Shown here: piece after piece, positions 8,522 to 15,832 of the stretch
How positions within the stretch are numbered: the stretch's first letter is position 1
Layout: the number at the start of each line of letters is the position of its first letter
DNA from: Arthrobacter sp. cf158
GTDB taxonomy: Bacteria; Actinomycetota; Actinomycetes; Actinomycetales; Micrococcaceae
Direction of reading: 5' to 3'
Assembly (NCBI RefSeq): GCF_900106835.1
Contig: NZ_FNNR01000009.1
Span: forward strand, 124,001-188,000
Length of the DNA: 64,000 bases
Notes under the pieces: generated by a model
The model's input: only the letters and a program-made list of their open reading frames with translations
The model's database searches: none
Told to the model about the DNA's origin: nothing
Program-made: the position numbers and the translations under genes

Positions 8522-10270
8522 ATGACTGCCGATTTCACTTCTGGTGCCCGTCCGGTTAAGGCCGCGCGGGGTACTGAGCTTACTGCCAAGTCGTGGCAGA
8601 CCGAGGCGCCGTTGCGCATGTTGATGAATAACCTGGATCCGGAGGTCGCTGAGCGTCCGGATGATTTGGTGGTTTATGGTGGCACGGGCCGTGCTGTGCG
8701 TTCCTGGGCTGCGTTTGATGCGATTACCCGGACGTTGGAGTCCATGGAGAAGGACGAGACCCTGTTGGTTCAGTCGGGCAAGCCGGTGGGTGTGTTCCGC
8801 ACTCATGAGTGGGCTCCCCGGGTGTTGCTGGCCAACTCGAATCTGGTGGGGGACTGGGCGACGTGGCCTGAGTTCCGCCGGCTCGAGGCTGAGGGTTTGA
8901 TGATGTATGGGCAGATGACGGCCGGGTCCTGGATCTACATCGGCACCCAAGGCATCCTGCAGGGCACGTACGAGACCTTCGCCGCGGTGGGGAACAAACT
9001 CGCTGCTGAGGGCCGTCACCCGGCACCGGCTGCCGAGGGCTCCGCCGAGGGCCCGCTGGCGGGGACCCTGACGTTGACGGGTGGGTGTGGTGGCATGGGC
9101 GGGGCCCAGCCACTGGCGGTGACCCTGAATGATGGTGCGTGCTTGATTGTGGACGTCGATGAGACCCGTCTGCGCCGCCGGGCCGGGAAGCGGTACCTGG
9201 ACGAGGTCGAAACCGACCTTGACGCCGCGATCGCGAAGGTCCAGAAGGCGAAGGATGAGCGTCGTGGCTGGTCCGTGGGGTATGTGGGCAACGCCGCCGA
9301 AGTGTTCCCGGAACTCCTGGCCCGCCATAAGGCTGGGGAGATCACTTTTGATGTGGTCACTGACCAGACCAGTGCGCATGATCCGTTGTCTTACCTGCCG
9401 GAGGGCATCACGGTGGCGCAGTGGCATACCGAGGCTGAGGCGGATCCGGAAGGGTTCACCAAGAAGGCCCAGGCCTCGATGGCACGCCACGTGCAGGCCA
9501 TGGTGGAGTTCCAGGACGCCGGGGCTGAGGTGTTCGATTACGGCAACTCGATCCGTGATGAGGCGCGTAAGGGCGGGTACACCCGGGCGTTTGAGTTCCC
9601 CGGTTTCGTTCCGGCGTACATCCGTCCGCTGTTCTGTGAGGGTCTGGGCCCGTTCCGTTGGGTTGCCTTGTCCGGGGATCCGGAAGACATCGCCGTGACC
9701 GATGCAGCGATCAAGGAGTTGTTCCCGGAGAACAAGCACCTGCACAAGTGGCTGGACGCTGCGGCGGAGCGGGTGGAGTTCGAGGGCTTGCCGGCGCGTA
9801 TTTGCTGGCTCGGGTACGGCGAACGGGCCAAGGCCGGGTTGTTGTTCAACCAGCTCGTGAAGGAGGGCAAGGTCAAGGCCCCGATCGTGATCGGTCGTGA
9901 CCACCTGGATTCGGGTTCGGTCGCGTCCCCGTACCGGGAGACCGAGGCCATGGCGGATGGTTCGGATGCGATTGCTGACTGGCCGTTGCTCAACGCCCTG
10001 ATTAACACTTCCTCGGGTGCTACCTGGGTGTCCATCCATCACGGCGGCGGGGTGGGTATCGGCCGGTCCCTGCACGCCGGGCAGGTCTCCGTCGCTGACG
10101 GCACCGACCTCGCCGCGGAAAAGCTCGAACGGCTGTTGACCAACGACCCCGGCATGGGCGTGATCCGCCACGTCGACGCCGGCTACGACCGCGCCGTCGA
10201 AGTCGCCAACGAACGCGGCGTCCGCATCCCCATGAACGAAACCGCAGGTTTGCAGAGGGAAACTCCGTGA
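8522..10270 (+). CDS. hutU: urocanate hydratase family protein
   Basis: A 582-residue NAD+-dependent urocanase-family enzyme. It keeps the family hallmarks: LTGGCGGMGGAQPL (about 185-198) for NAD+ binding, PARICWLGYG with the conserved Cys at 428 (equivalent to Cys410 of Pseudomonas), GRDHLDSGSVASP and SGATWVSIHHGGGVG. The usual reaction is urocanate to imidazolonepropionate; a related enzyme hydrates thiourocanate in ergothioneine breakdown. A short Ala/Glu/Pro-rich insertion (about residues 165-179) precedes the Gly-rich loop. TAGGAG stands before the ATG. It follows the betaine-type importer by 41 bases and precedes a MIO-less lyase, so its true substrate is an open question. Confidence 0.92.
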   Translation: MTADFTSGARPVKAARGTELTAKSWQTEAPLRMLMNNLDPEVAERPDDLVVYGGTGRAVRSWAAFDAITRTLESMEKDETLLVQSGKPVGVFRTHEWAPRVLLANSNLVGDWATWPEFRRLEAEGLMMYGQMTAGSWIYIGTQGILQGTYETFAAVGNKLAAEGRHPAPAAEGSAEGPLAGTLTLTGGCGGMGGAQPLAVTLNDGACLIVDVDETRLRRRAGKRYLDEVETDLDAAIAKVQKAKDERRGWSVGYVGNAAEVFPELLARHKAGEITFDVVTDQTSAHDPLSYLPEGITVAQWHTEAEADPEGFTKKAQASMARHVQAMVEFQDAGAEVFDYGNSIRDEARKGGYTRAFEFPGFVPAYIRPLFCEGLGPFRWVALSGDPEDIAVTDAAIKELFPENKHLHKWLDAAAERVEFEGLPARICWLGYGERAKAGLLFNQLVKEGKVKAPIVIGRDHLDSGSVASPYRETEAMADGSDAIADWPLLNALINTSSGATWVSIHHGGGVGIGRSLHAGQVSVADGTDLAAEKLERLLTNDPGMGVIRHVDAGYDRAVEVANERGVRIPMNETAGLQRETP

Positions 10271-10575
10271 CTGTGTCCACGAACCCCCAGCCCTGGCACA
10301 TCTCCAGAGACCCCGAGTCTGAACGGACAGGGCTTGCGCAGGTGGGAAGCGCGCAGGCGGGACGCGTGCCGGCCGGAACTGGTTCACGGGCCGAAACGGC
10401 ACCGTGCCCAAGGATCCCGGTCCGGCTGCCCCAGAAAACCTGGAACCCTGTCCGCTTCGCTCCGGAAACCGACTAGTTGGCGGGTGTGGTGGTTGTGAGT
10501 CTGATGATCCGCAGCCACTACACCTTGCCGCCTGGCAGGGAACATTTAGTCGACGACGGATGAAAGGATCGGTCC
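10271..10575 (+). other. 305-base gap with a possible vestigial coupled frame
   Basis: A GTG at 10267 overlaps the hutU stop (GTGA) and opens a 69-codon frame to 10476, rich in Gly, Pro and Arg and unlike any family I know. The overlap is the same arrangement used by real genes in this operon, so the frame could be the remnant of a deleted gene or a true small protein. The rest, 10477-10575, holds GATGAAAGGATC before the lyase start and no clear terminator, so the lyase is probably in the same transcript. Confidence 0.35.
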
Positions 10576-12024
10576 ATGATCGAGATCGATGGCCGGAACC
10601 TGGGCTTGGCAGATATCGCAGCGGTTGCCGACGGCGCTTCCGTCCAGCTGGTCCCCGAGGCATTGAAACGCATTGGTGCCTCGCAGGAGTCAGCGGTTGC
10701 CACAGCCTCGCGGCGGCCCGTGTACGGCAGGTCAACCGGGGTGGGCGCCAACAGGGCCGTAGCTTTGGCCGAATCCGAAGGGGCCGACACCCATGGCCTG
10801 AAACTGCTGCGGAGCCATGCCGTGGATGCCGGCAGGACGCTGGACCGAAGGACAGTCCGGGCCATGTTGGTGGTCCGCCTTTCACAGTTGGCTGCCGGTG
10901 GATCCGGGATCAGCCCAACTATTGCGGTAGCCCTCGCTGAGCTGATCAACTCGGATGTTGTTCCTGAAATCCGGGAGTTCGGCGGCACCGGCACGGCAGA
11001 TCTACAGGCCCTGGCTGGTACTGCGCTGACGATGCTCGGGGAGCGCGCGCCTTTGGGAGGGGGAAGCCAGGTCCGTCTTTTGCAGAACTGGGCTACCGCC
11101 GATGCTTTGCCCTTCATCAGTTCCAGCGCCTTGACCATTGCCCAGGCTGTTCTTGCCCATCAGGATTTAACGAGGCTTCTGGACAACGCTGCGTCTGTTG
11201 CCGCGTTGTCCTTCGTGGCGATGTCCGGCAACGCCGAAGCACTCAGCCCGGCAGTGGCCGCGGCGGCGGACACCCCTGCCGTGGCAGAAGCGGCGGACAC
11301 CCTGCGTGGTTTGGTGGAGGGGAGCGGAGAGCCGGCCCGGATTCAGGATCCATATTGCCTGCGTACGCTCCCACAGAATTTCGGGTCCCAAGTGGAGGAA
11401 CTCGGGGCCTTGGGTGTTTTGTTGAGCCGCCTGGTGACAGCAGGCAATGAGAACCCCCTGGTCCATGGATCGATGTCCGATGGCTCCAACGACGTTTCCC
11501 ATCACGGACTCTTCCAGATGACCAACCTTTCCCGCCGCGCGGATACGTTGCAGCTGGCCATTGGCGCTGCGTGCGCAACCCATCTTCGAAGGATTGATCT
11601 GCTCTGCGACCCCAATTACACGGGCTTGCATCCCTTCTTGGCTGAAGATGCCACCGGCCAGTCCGGAGTCATGATGCTGGAGTACGTGGCCGCGGCTGCA
11701 GCAGCACGAATCCGTGCGAATGGTCAGCCGGCAAGCTTGCAGACCGTCGTGTTGTCATTGGGGGCAGAGGAAGACGCAAGCTTCGCCAGCCTGGCCACCG
11801 CCCAGTTGCAGTCCACTGCCGAAGCCTTGGCGACTGTCACCGCCGTCGAACTGGTGTGTGCCTCACGTGCCCTGCGTCTCCAGGGGCGACAGCCCGGGGA
11901 GTTCAGCAGCTCTCGATTGCAGGCCATGATGGAGGCTGGATTCAGCTTGCCGTCCGGCCTTGTGGACCGCGATCTGCGTGGCGACGTTGAGCTGGCGCAA
12001 GAGCTCGTCAGGACCGCGCACTAA
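10576..12024 (+). CDS. histidine/aromatic ammonia-lyase homologue lacking the MIO triad
   Basis: A 482-residue member of the HAL/PAL superfamily. Conserved elements are Tyr50 in VYGRSTGVGANR (HAL: YGxxTGFG), QDPYCLR at 257-263, NENPLV at 291-296 and Glu398-Glu399 in GAEEDAS (HAL: QEDHVS). The Ala-Ser-Gly triad that cyclises to the MIO electrophile (142-144 in Pseudomonas HAL) is replaced by Gly139-Thr140-Ala141 within TGTADLQALA, and the Asn of the LINGT motif is Ser182. It therefore should not deaminate histidine by MIO chemistry. Ergothionase, which eliminates trimethylamine from ergothioneine, is a known MIO-free branch of this superfamily. The betaine importer and urocanase upstream point to the same type of role. 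The exact substrate (ergothioneine, hercynine or another) is inference. Confidence 0.85.
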   Translation: MIEIDGRNLGLADIAAVADGASVQLVPEALKRIGASQESAVATASRRPVYGRSTGVGANRAVALAESEGADTHGLKLLRSHAVDAGRTLDRRTVRAMLVVRLSQLAAGGSGISPTIAVALAELINSDVVPEIREFGGTGTADLQALAGTALTMLGERAPLGGGSQVRLLQNWATADALPFISSSALTIAQAVLAHQDLTRLLDNAASVAALSFVAMSGNAEALSPAVAAAADTPAVAEAADTLRGLVEGSGEPARIQDPYCLRTLPQNFGSQVEELGALGVLLSRLVTAGNENPLVHGSMSDGSNDVSHHGLFQMTNLSRRADTLQLAIGAACATHLRRIDLLCDPNYTGLHPFLAEDATGQSGVMMLEYVAAAAAARIRANGQPASLQTVVLSLGAEEDASFASLATAQLQSTAEALATVTAVELVCASRALRLQGRQPGEFSSSRLQAMMEAGFSLPSGLVDRDLRGDVELAQELVRTAH

Positions 12025-12045
12025 TCTCCGCTGCAGGGCAAAAGA

Positions 12046-12077
12046 AACGGCAGGCAGTCCGCGGACCGCCTGCCGTT
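12046..12077. terminator. terminator hairpin after the lyase gene
   Basis: A 10-bp perfect stem AACGGCAGGC/GCCTGCCGTT closes a 12-base loop that is itself self-complementary, followed by TCTT. It lies between the convergent lyase and DHA2 genes and can serve both. Confidence 0.75.
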
Positions 12078-12108
12078 CTTGTGGTGTTCTGTTGGAGCGA
12101 TTCTCTGC

Positions 12109-13761
12109 CTAGTGTGCCGGCACGGATTCCTTGGCAGCGGCCTTGGGATCCGTCAGCTTCTTGTTGGGCAACGCGAAGCTGATCAGGAATGCAATGATCA
12201 TCAGCCCTGCAGCGGTAAGCATGACGACGTCGATCGCCTGGGCAAAGCCCTCGGTGATGGGCCTGGTCAGGGTGCTGTTGGCTGAGTGGAGCCAGCTGGT
12301 GTCATTCAAGGACTCGTTGTTGGCGCCGTTTTTGAAGAAGTCGAAGAGCTTGGCGTTGGCGGGGTCCGAAGCCACGGCGGGATCCCGCATGACAGCTTGG
12401 TAGTCCGGGCTGGCTGCGGCAGTCTTCATGCCGTCGGCGATCTTGTCAGCTGCAGTACTGAACAGCATGGAGATGAACACTGCTGTGCCCACGGCACCAC
12501 CCATGGAGCGGAAGAATGCCGCCGTGGAGGTTCCCACGCCCATGTCCTTGGGAGGAACGGAAACCTGCATGGCAAGGGTCAAAGGCTGCATGCAGAAGCC
12601 CAGGCCGACGCCGAAGAACACGGCAATCAGGCCAGGAACCCACAGCCCGGTGTCGACTCCCAGCACAAGGCCCATGACCGTTGCCGCGGCAGCCAGCACA
12701 GCGGTACCCATGATGGGGAAGATCCGGTAGACGCCGGATGAGGAGATGGTGCGTCCTGCCGAGATGGAACCGAAGAGGATGCCCACGGTGAAGGTGATCA
12801 TCATCAGGCCAGCCTCGGTGGGCGTAAGGCCCTTGACCAGCTGCAGGTACATGGGCAGCATGGCGATGGCGCCGAACATGCCGATGCCAATGATGAAGTT
12901 CAGCAGTGACGACAACCCGAACGTCATGTTCTTGAACAGACGCAAAGGAATCAGTGCGTAGTCTCCGGCACGCTTCTCAGCCAGCAGGAAGGCCACAATA
13001 CCGATGACCCCGAGTCCGTAGCAGAGCCATGACCCGGCGGAAGACCAGCCCCACGTGCGGCCCTGTTCGGCAACCAGCAGCAACGGAACAATGGCCAAGG
13101 TGATGGCAGCGGCGCCCCAGTAGTCGATCTTCTGCTTCACGTGCCGGGCCGGAAGATGCAGGTACATAAAGACCACCACAAGGGCGGCGAGCCCGATGGG
13201 CAAGTTGATGAAGAAGACCCAGCGCCAGCCGTCGAAGCCGAGAATGTTGGCTGAACCGGCAAATGCGCCGCCAATGACCGGCCCGAGGACGGAGGAGATG
13301 CCGAATACGGACATGAAATAGCCCTGGTACTTGGCCCTGTCCTTCAGAGCCACAATGTCACCGATGATGGTGAGCGCCAACGCCAGCAAGCCACCGGCTC
13401 CGAGGCCCTGGATGCCGCGGGCAATGGCGAGTTCGGTCATGGAATGGACCGATCCGGCATACAGCGAGCCGGCCAGGAAGATCACGATGGCCACCAAGTA
13501 CAGCGGGCGTCGTCCGAAGATGTCGCTGAGTTTGCCGTACAGCGGGGTGCTCACGGTCGATGTGATGAGGTAAGCGGTGGTGGCCCAGGCTTGGAGCGAA
13601 AGGCCGTCGAGGTCGTTGGCGATGGTGTAGATGGACGTGGACACAATGGTCTGGTCCAGCGAGGACAGGAACATGCCGAGCATGAGTCCCACCATGACGG
13701 TGAGGGTCTGACGATGCGTCAGAACCTCACCGGCGGCCCGAACGGGCGTGGTTTTGGACAT
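12109..13761 (-). CDS. DHA2 family MFS multidrug transporter (EmrB/QacA type)
   Basis: A 550-residue, 14-helix drug:H+ antiporter. Motifs: LDQTIVSTSIYTIANDL in helix 1 (family motif D1), GKLSDIFGRRPLYLV after helix 2, AIARGIQGLGAGGLLAL in helix 4, and VLGPVIGGAFAG in helix 5 (motif C of antiporters). A polar region of about 50 residues near the C-terminus (MKTAAASPDYQAVMRDPAVA) lies outside between the last helices, as in this family. Its promoter contains a GATAGTT/AACTATC dyad, so a MarR or TetR protein probably controls it. No regulator gene is adjacent, however. Confidence 0.9.
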   Translation of the reverse strand: MSKTTPVRAAGEVLTHRQTLTVMVGLMLGMFLSSLDQTIVSTSIYTIANDLDGLSLQAWATTAYLITSTVSTPLYGKLSDIFGRRPLYLVAIVIFLAGSLYAGSVHSMTELAIARGIQGLGAGGLLALALTIIGDIVALKDRAKYQGYFMSVFGISSVLGPVIGGAFAGSANILGFDGWRWVFFINLPIGLAALVVVFMYLHLPARHVKQKIDYWGAAAITLAIVPLLLVAEQGRTWGWSSAGSWLCYGLGVIGIVAFLLAEKRAGDYALIPLRLFKNMTFGLSSLLNFIIGIGMFGAIAMLPMYLQLVKGLTPTEAGLMMITFTVGILFGSISAGRTISSSGVYRIFPIMGTAVLAAAATVMGLVLGVDTGLWVPGLIAVFFGVGLGFCMQPLTLAMQVSVPPKDMGVGTSTAAFFRSMGGAVGTAVFISMLFSTAADKIADGMKTAAASPDYQAVMRDPAVASDPANAKLFDFFKNGANNESLNDTSWLHSANSTLTRPITEGFAQAIDVVMLTAAGLMIIAFLISFALPNKKLTDPKAAAKESVPAH

Positions 13762-13798
13762 ATCTTCTCCAGAGGTGGCAGAAAAGTGAATTAAGCAG

Positions 13799-13821
13799 GA
13801 TAGTTGCTTTCAGTAACTATC
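13799..13821. promoter_or_regulatory. candidate operator of the DHA2 gene
   Basis: GATAGTT-N9-AACTATC forms a perfect 7-bp inverted repeat centred about 50 bases upstream of the DHA2 start codon, where a repressor would block transcription. The form resembles MarR/TetR sites. Confidence 0.45.
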
Positions 13822-13893
13822 TTACTGCCCGGTTGATTCCCGGCGGGAGAATATTTCTTCCACTTTCCCTCTAAGTCGTCTCCGACGGAAGGG

Positions 13894-14367
13894 TCAGCGC
13901 TCCACCAGGATCCCGTCCGGGTCGCAGTAGATCATCACTCCGGGTTGGATGCGGACGCGATCGATCACCAGCTGAACGTCCACTTCGCCGACGCCGGTCT
14001 TGGCGCTCTTCTTGGGGTTGCTGCCCAGGGCCTTGACGCCCAGCGGTAGCCGGGCAATGGCCTCACGGTCCCGGATAGCTCCGTTGATCACCACGCCCGA
14101 CCAGCCATTGGCCACCGCGCTTTCGGCAATCATGTCTCCCATCAGGGCAGTCCGCAGGGATGCCTGCCCGTCAATGACCAGAACGGCTCCCTCGCCGGGA
14201 GTGTTCAGGACAGTCTTCACCAGCGCGTTGTCTTCAAAGCACCGTATGGTCCGGACGGGTCCACTGAAGTGCGTAGTGCCGCCCAGGTTCTGGAATTGGA
14301 CGGCTATGGACTCCAATTCATCGCCGCGTTCGTCGTAGAGATCGGCGGTGTTTATTTGCTCGCTCAC
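13894..14367 (-). CDS. rraA: RraA family protein
   Basis: A 157-residue protein of the RraA/HMG-aldolase fold. Seen: NTADLYDERGDELESIAVQFQNLGG at the start, then FSGPVRTIRCFEDNALVK, the glycine-rich GDMIAESAVANGWSGVVINGAIRDREAIARLPLGVKALGSNPKKS that holds the family R-D motif, and a C-terminal CDPDGILV. Named for an inhibitor of RNase E in E. coli, the family also includes 4-hydroxy-4-methyl-2-oxoglutarate aldolases, and the NGAIRD motif fits either. I chose the GTG at 14367 because GAGGAG precedes it; a longer opening to 14397 has no such site. No neighbour hints at its role. Confidence 0.8.
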   Translation of the reverse strand: MSEQINTADLYDERGDELESIAVQFQNLGGTTHFSGPVRTIRCFEDNALVKTVLNTPGEGAVLVIDGQASLRTALMGDMIAESAVANGWSGVVINGAIRDREAIARLPLGVKALGSNPKKSAKTGVGEVDVQLVIDRVRIQPGVMIYCDPDGILVER

Positions 14368-14525
14368 AGTGCTTCTCCTCTGTCGGTTTGAGGCCACACT
14401 AACGCGTGCGTCAGGGCTACGGCAGCGTGTGCTGAGGCTTATGTGTATAAACGGTCGGACGGCGTTTCAGTGTCGCTCCGCCACGCTAGGCTGAATCCAA
14501 ACAATGAAAATAGGGGGAACCTGCC

Positions 14526-15830
14526 ATGAGCCTGTCCGACCTGCCGGGTCCGGTGCCGGATCCTGCTGTCGTCCGTGGCGGCACTGCCACGGCACTCGCC
14601 GAGCCAGTTACCCGTGTACGGCCGATCTGGGTCACCGGCGTAGTACTGGTCAACCTGGGCATCAACGCAGCTTTCTTTGGTCCCCTGCAAGTGCTGTTGG
14701 GCCAGCAGGCAGCTCATTTCGACGAAGGGCAGAAGGAAGCGATCCTGGCTTTGGTCACTGGCTGTGGCGCCGCCGTTTCCATGGTGGCAAACCCCTTGTT
14801 CGGCGCCTTCAGTGATCGCACCACCTCCCGGTTTGGACGGCGCGTTCCCTGGGTCCTGATGGGCGCAATCCTTGGAGCTGTTGCCATGGTTGCCCTGGCC
14901 GGCGCCCCCAACGTAGCCGTGATGACTGTGCTGTGGTGCCTCGTCCAGGCCGGAGCCAACGCCATGTACGCCGCTATCACGGCGGCAATCCCTGACCGCG
15001 TTCCCGTACAACAGAGGGGAACCGTGGGCGGTCTCGCAGCGATGGGCCAGACCGTCGGCATTCTCATCGGCGCAATCATCGCCGCCGTCGTTGCCGGAAA
15101 TTTCGCAGCGGGTTACTGGCTGTGCGCCGCTGCGCTGCTCGCCGGCGTCGTGCTTTATCTGTTCAAGAACGACGACCAACAGCTGGTTTCCAGCGAACGT
15201 CCTCCGTTCAACTTGGCGGAGTTCCTCAAGGGTTTTTGGGTTTCGCCCAAACGGTACCCGGACTTTGCATGGGCTTGGCTGACACGGCTTTTGGTAAGTA
15301 CGGGCAACCACATGGTCACTCTGTATCTACTTTTCTTCCTCAGCGACGCCGTCCGTCTAAAGGAGACTGAAGGCATCGACCCCTCGTTCGGGGTGCTCAT
15401 TCTTACCGGGCTGTACGCCGTCACCGTGATCATCACCAGTGTTCTGGGCGGGCGGCTGAGCGACAAAATGGGCAAGCGAAAGCCGCTGGTGATTGCTTCG
15501 TCCGTCATCATCGCTGTGGCGTCCTTGATCCTGGCCTTTGCGCCTACGTGGATCGGTGGACTTGCCGGCGCTGTGGTGCTGGGGATCGGGTTCGGGGCCT
15601 ACCTCGCCGTGGACTTCGCGCTGATCACGCAGGTTCTTCCCACCGGGCTGGATCGGGGCAGGGACTTGGGTGTCATCAATATCGCCAATTCTCTGCCGCA
15701 GGTGATCGCACCCCTGATTGCCGCCCCGTTTGTCACACTATGGGGCGGCTACGTCTCCCTGTACGTAGCCGCCGCAGTGATTGGGCTGCTGGGCGCTGTG
15801 TTCGTGGTGAAGATCAAGAGCGTCGATTAG
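14526..15830 (+). CDS. MFS transporter, sugar/cation-symporter-like
   Basis: A 434-residue membrane protein with about 12 hydrophobic segments. The loop FGAFSDRTTSRFGRRVPWVLMGAI matches the GPH/SLC45-like sub-group, where sugar or drug symporters carry D-R-T-x-S-R-x-G-R-R, and the second-half loop is GGRLSDKMGKRKPLVI. AGGGGG precedes the ATG at 14526. The substrate is unknown. It is convergent with the propeller gene cluster, with only two bases between their stop codons. Confidence 0.85.
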   Translation: MSLSDLPGPVPDPAVVRGGTATALAEPVTRVRPIWVTGVVLVNLGINAAFFGPLQVLLGQQAAHFDEGQKEAILALVTGCGAAVSMVANPLFGAFSDRTTSRFGRRVPWVLMGAILGAVAMVALAGAPNVAVMTVLWCLVQAGANAMYAAITAAIPDRVPVQQRGTVGGLAAMGQTVGILIGAIIAAVVAGNFAAGYWLCAAALLAGVVLYLFKNDDQQLVSSERPPFNLAEFLKGFWVSPKRYPDFAWAWLTRLLVSTGNHMVTLYLLFFLSDAVRLKETEGIDPSFGVLILTGLYAVTVIITSVLGGRLSDKMGKRKPLVIASSVIIAVASLILAFAPTWIGGLAGAVVLGIGFGAYLAVDFALITQVLPTGLDRGRDLGVINIANSLPQVIAPLIAAPFVTLWGGYVSLYVAAAVIGLLGAVFVVKIKSVD

Positions 15831-15832
15831 GC

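Noticed and set aside
8507..10885. 792-codon open frame antisense to hutU and the lyase start
   Set aside because: It mirrors the GC-rich codon pattern of hutU, has Arg/Pro-rich composition without any domain, and overlaps two well-supported genes.
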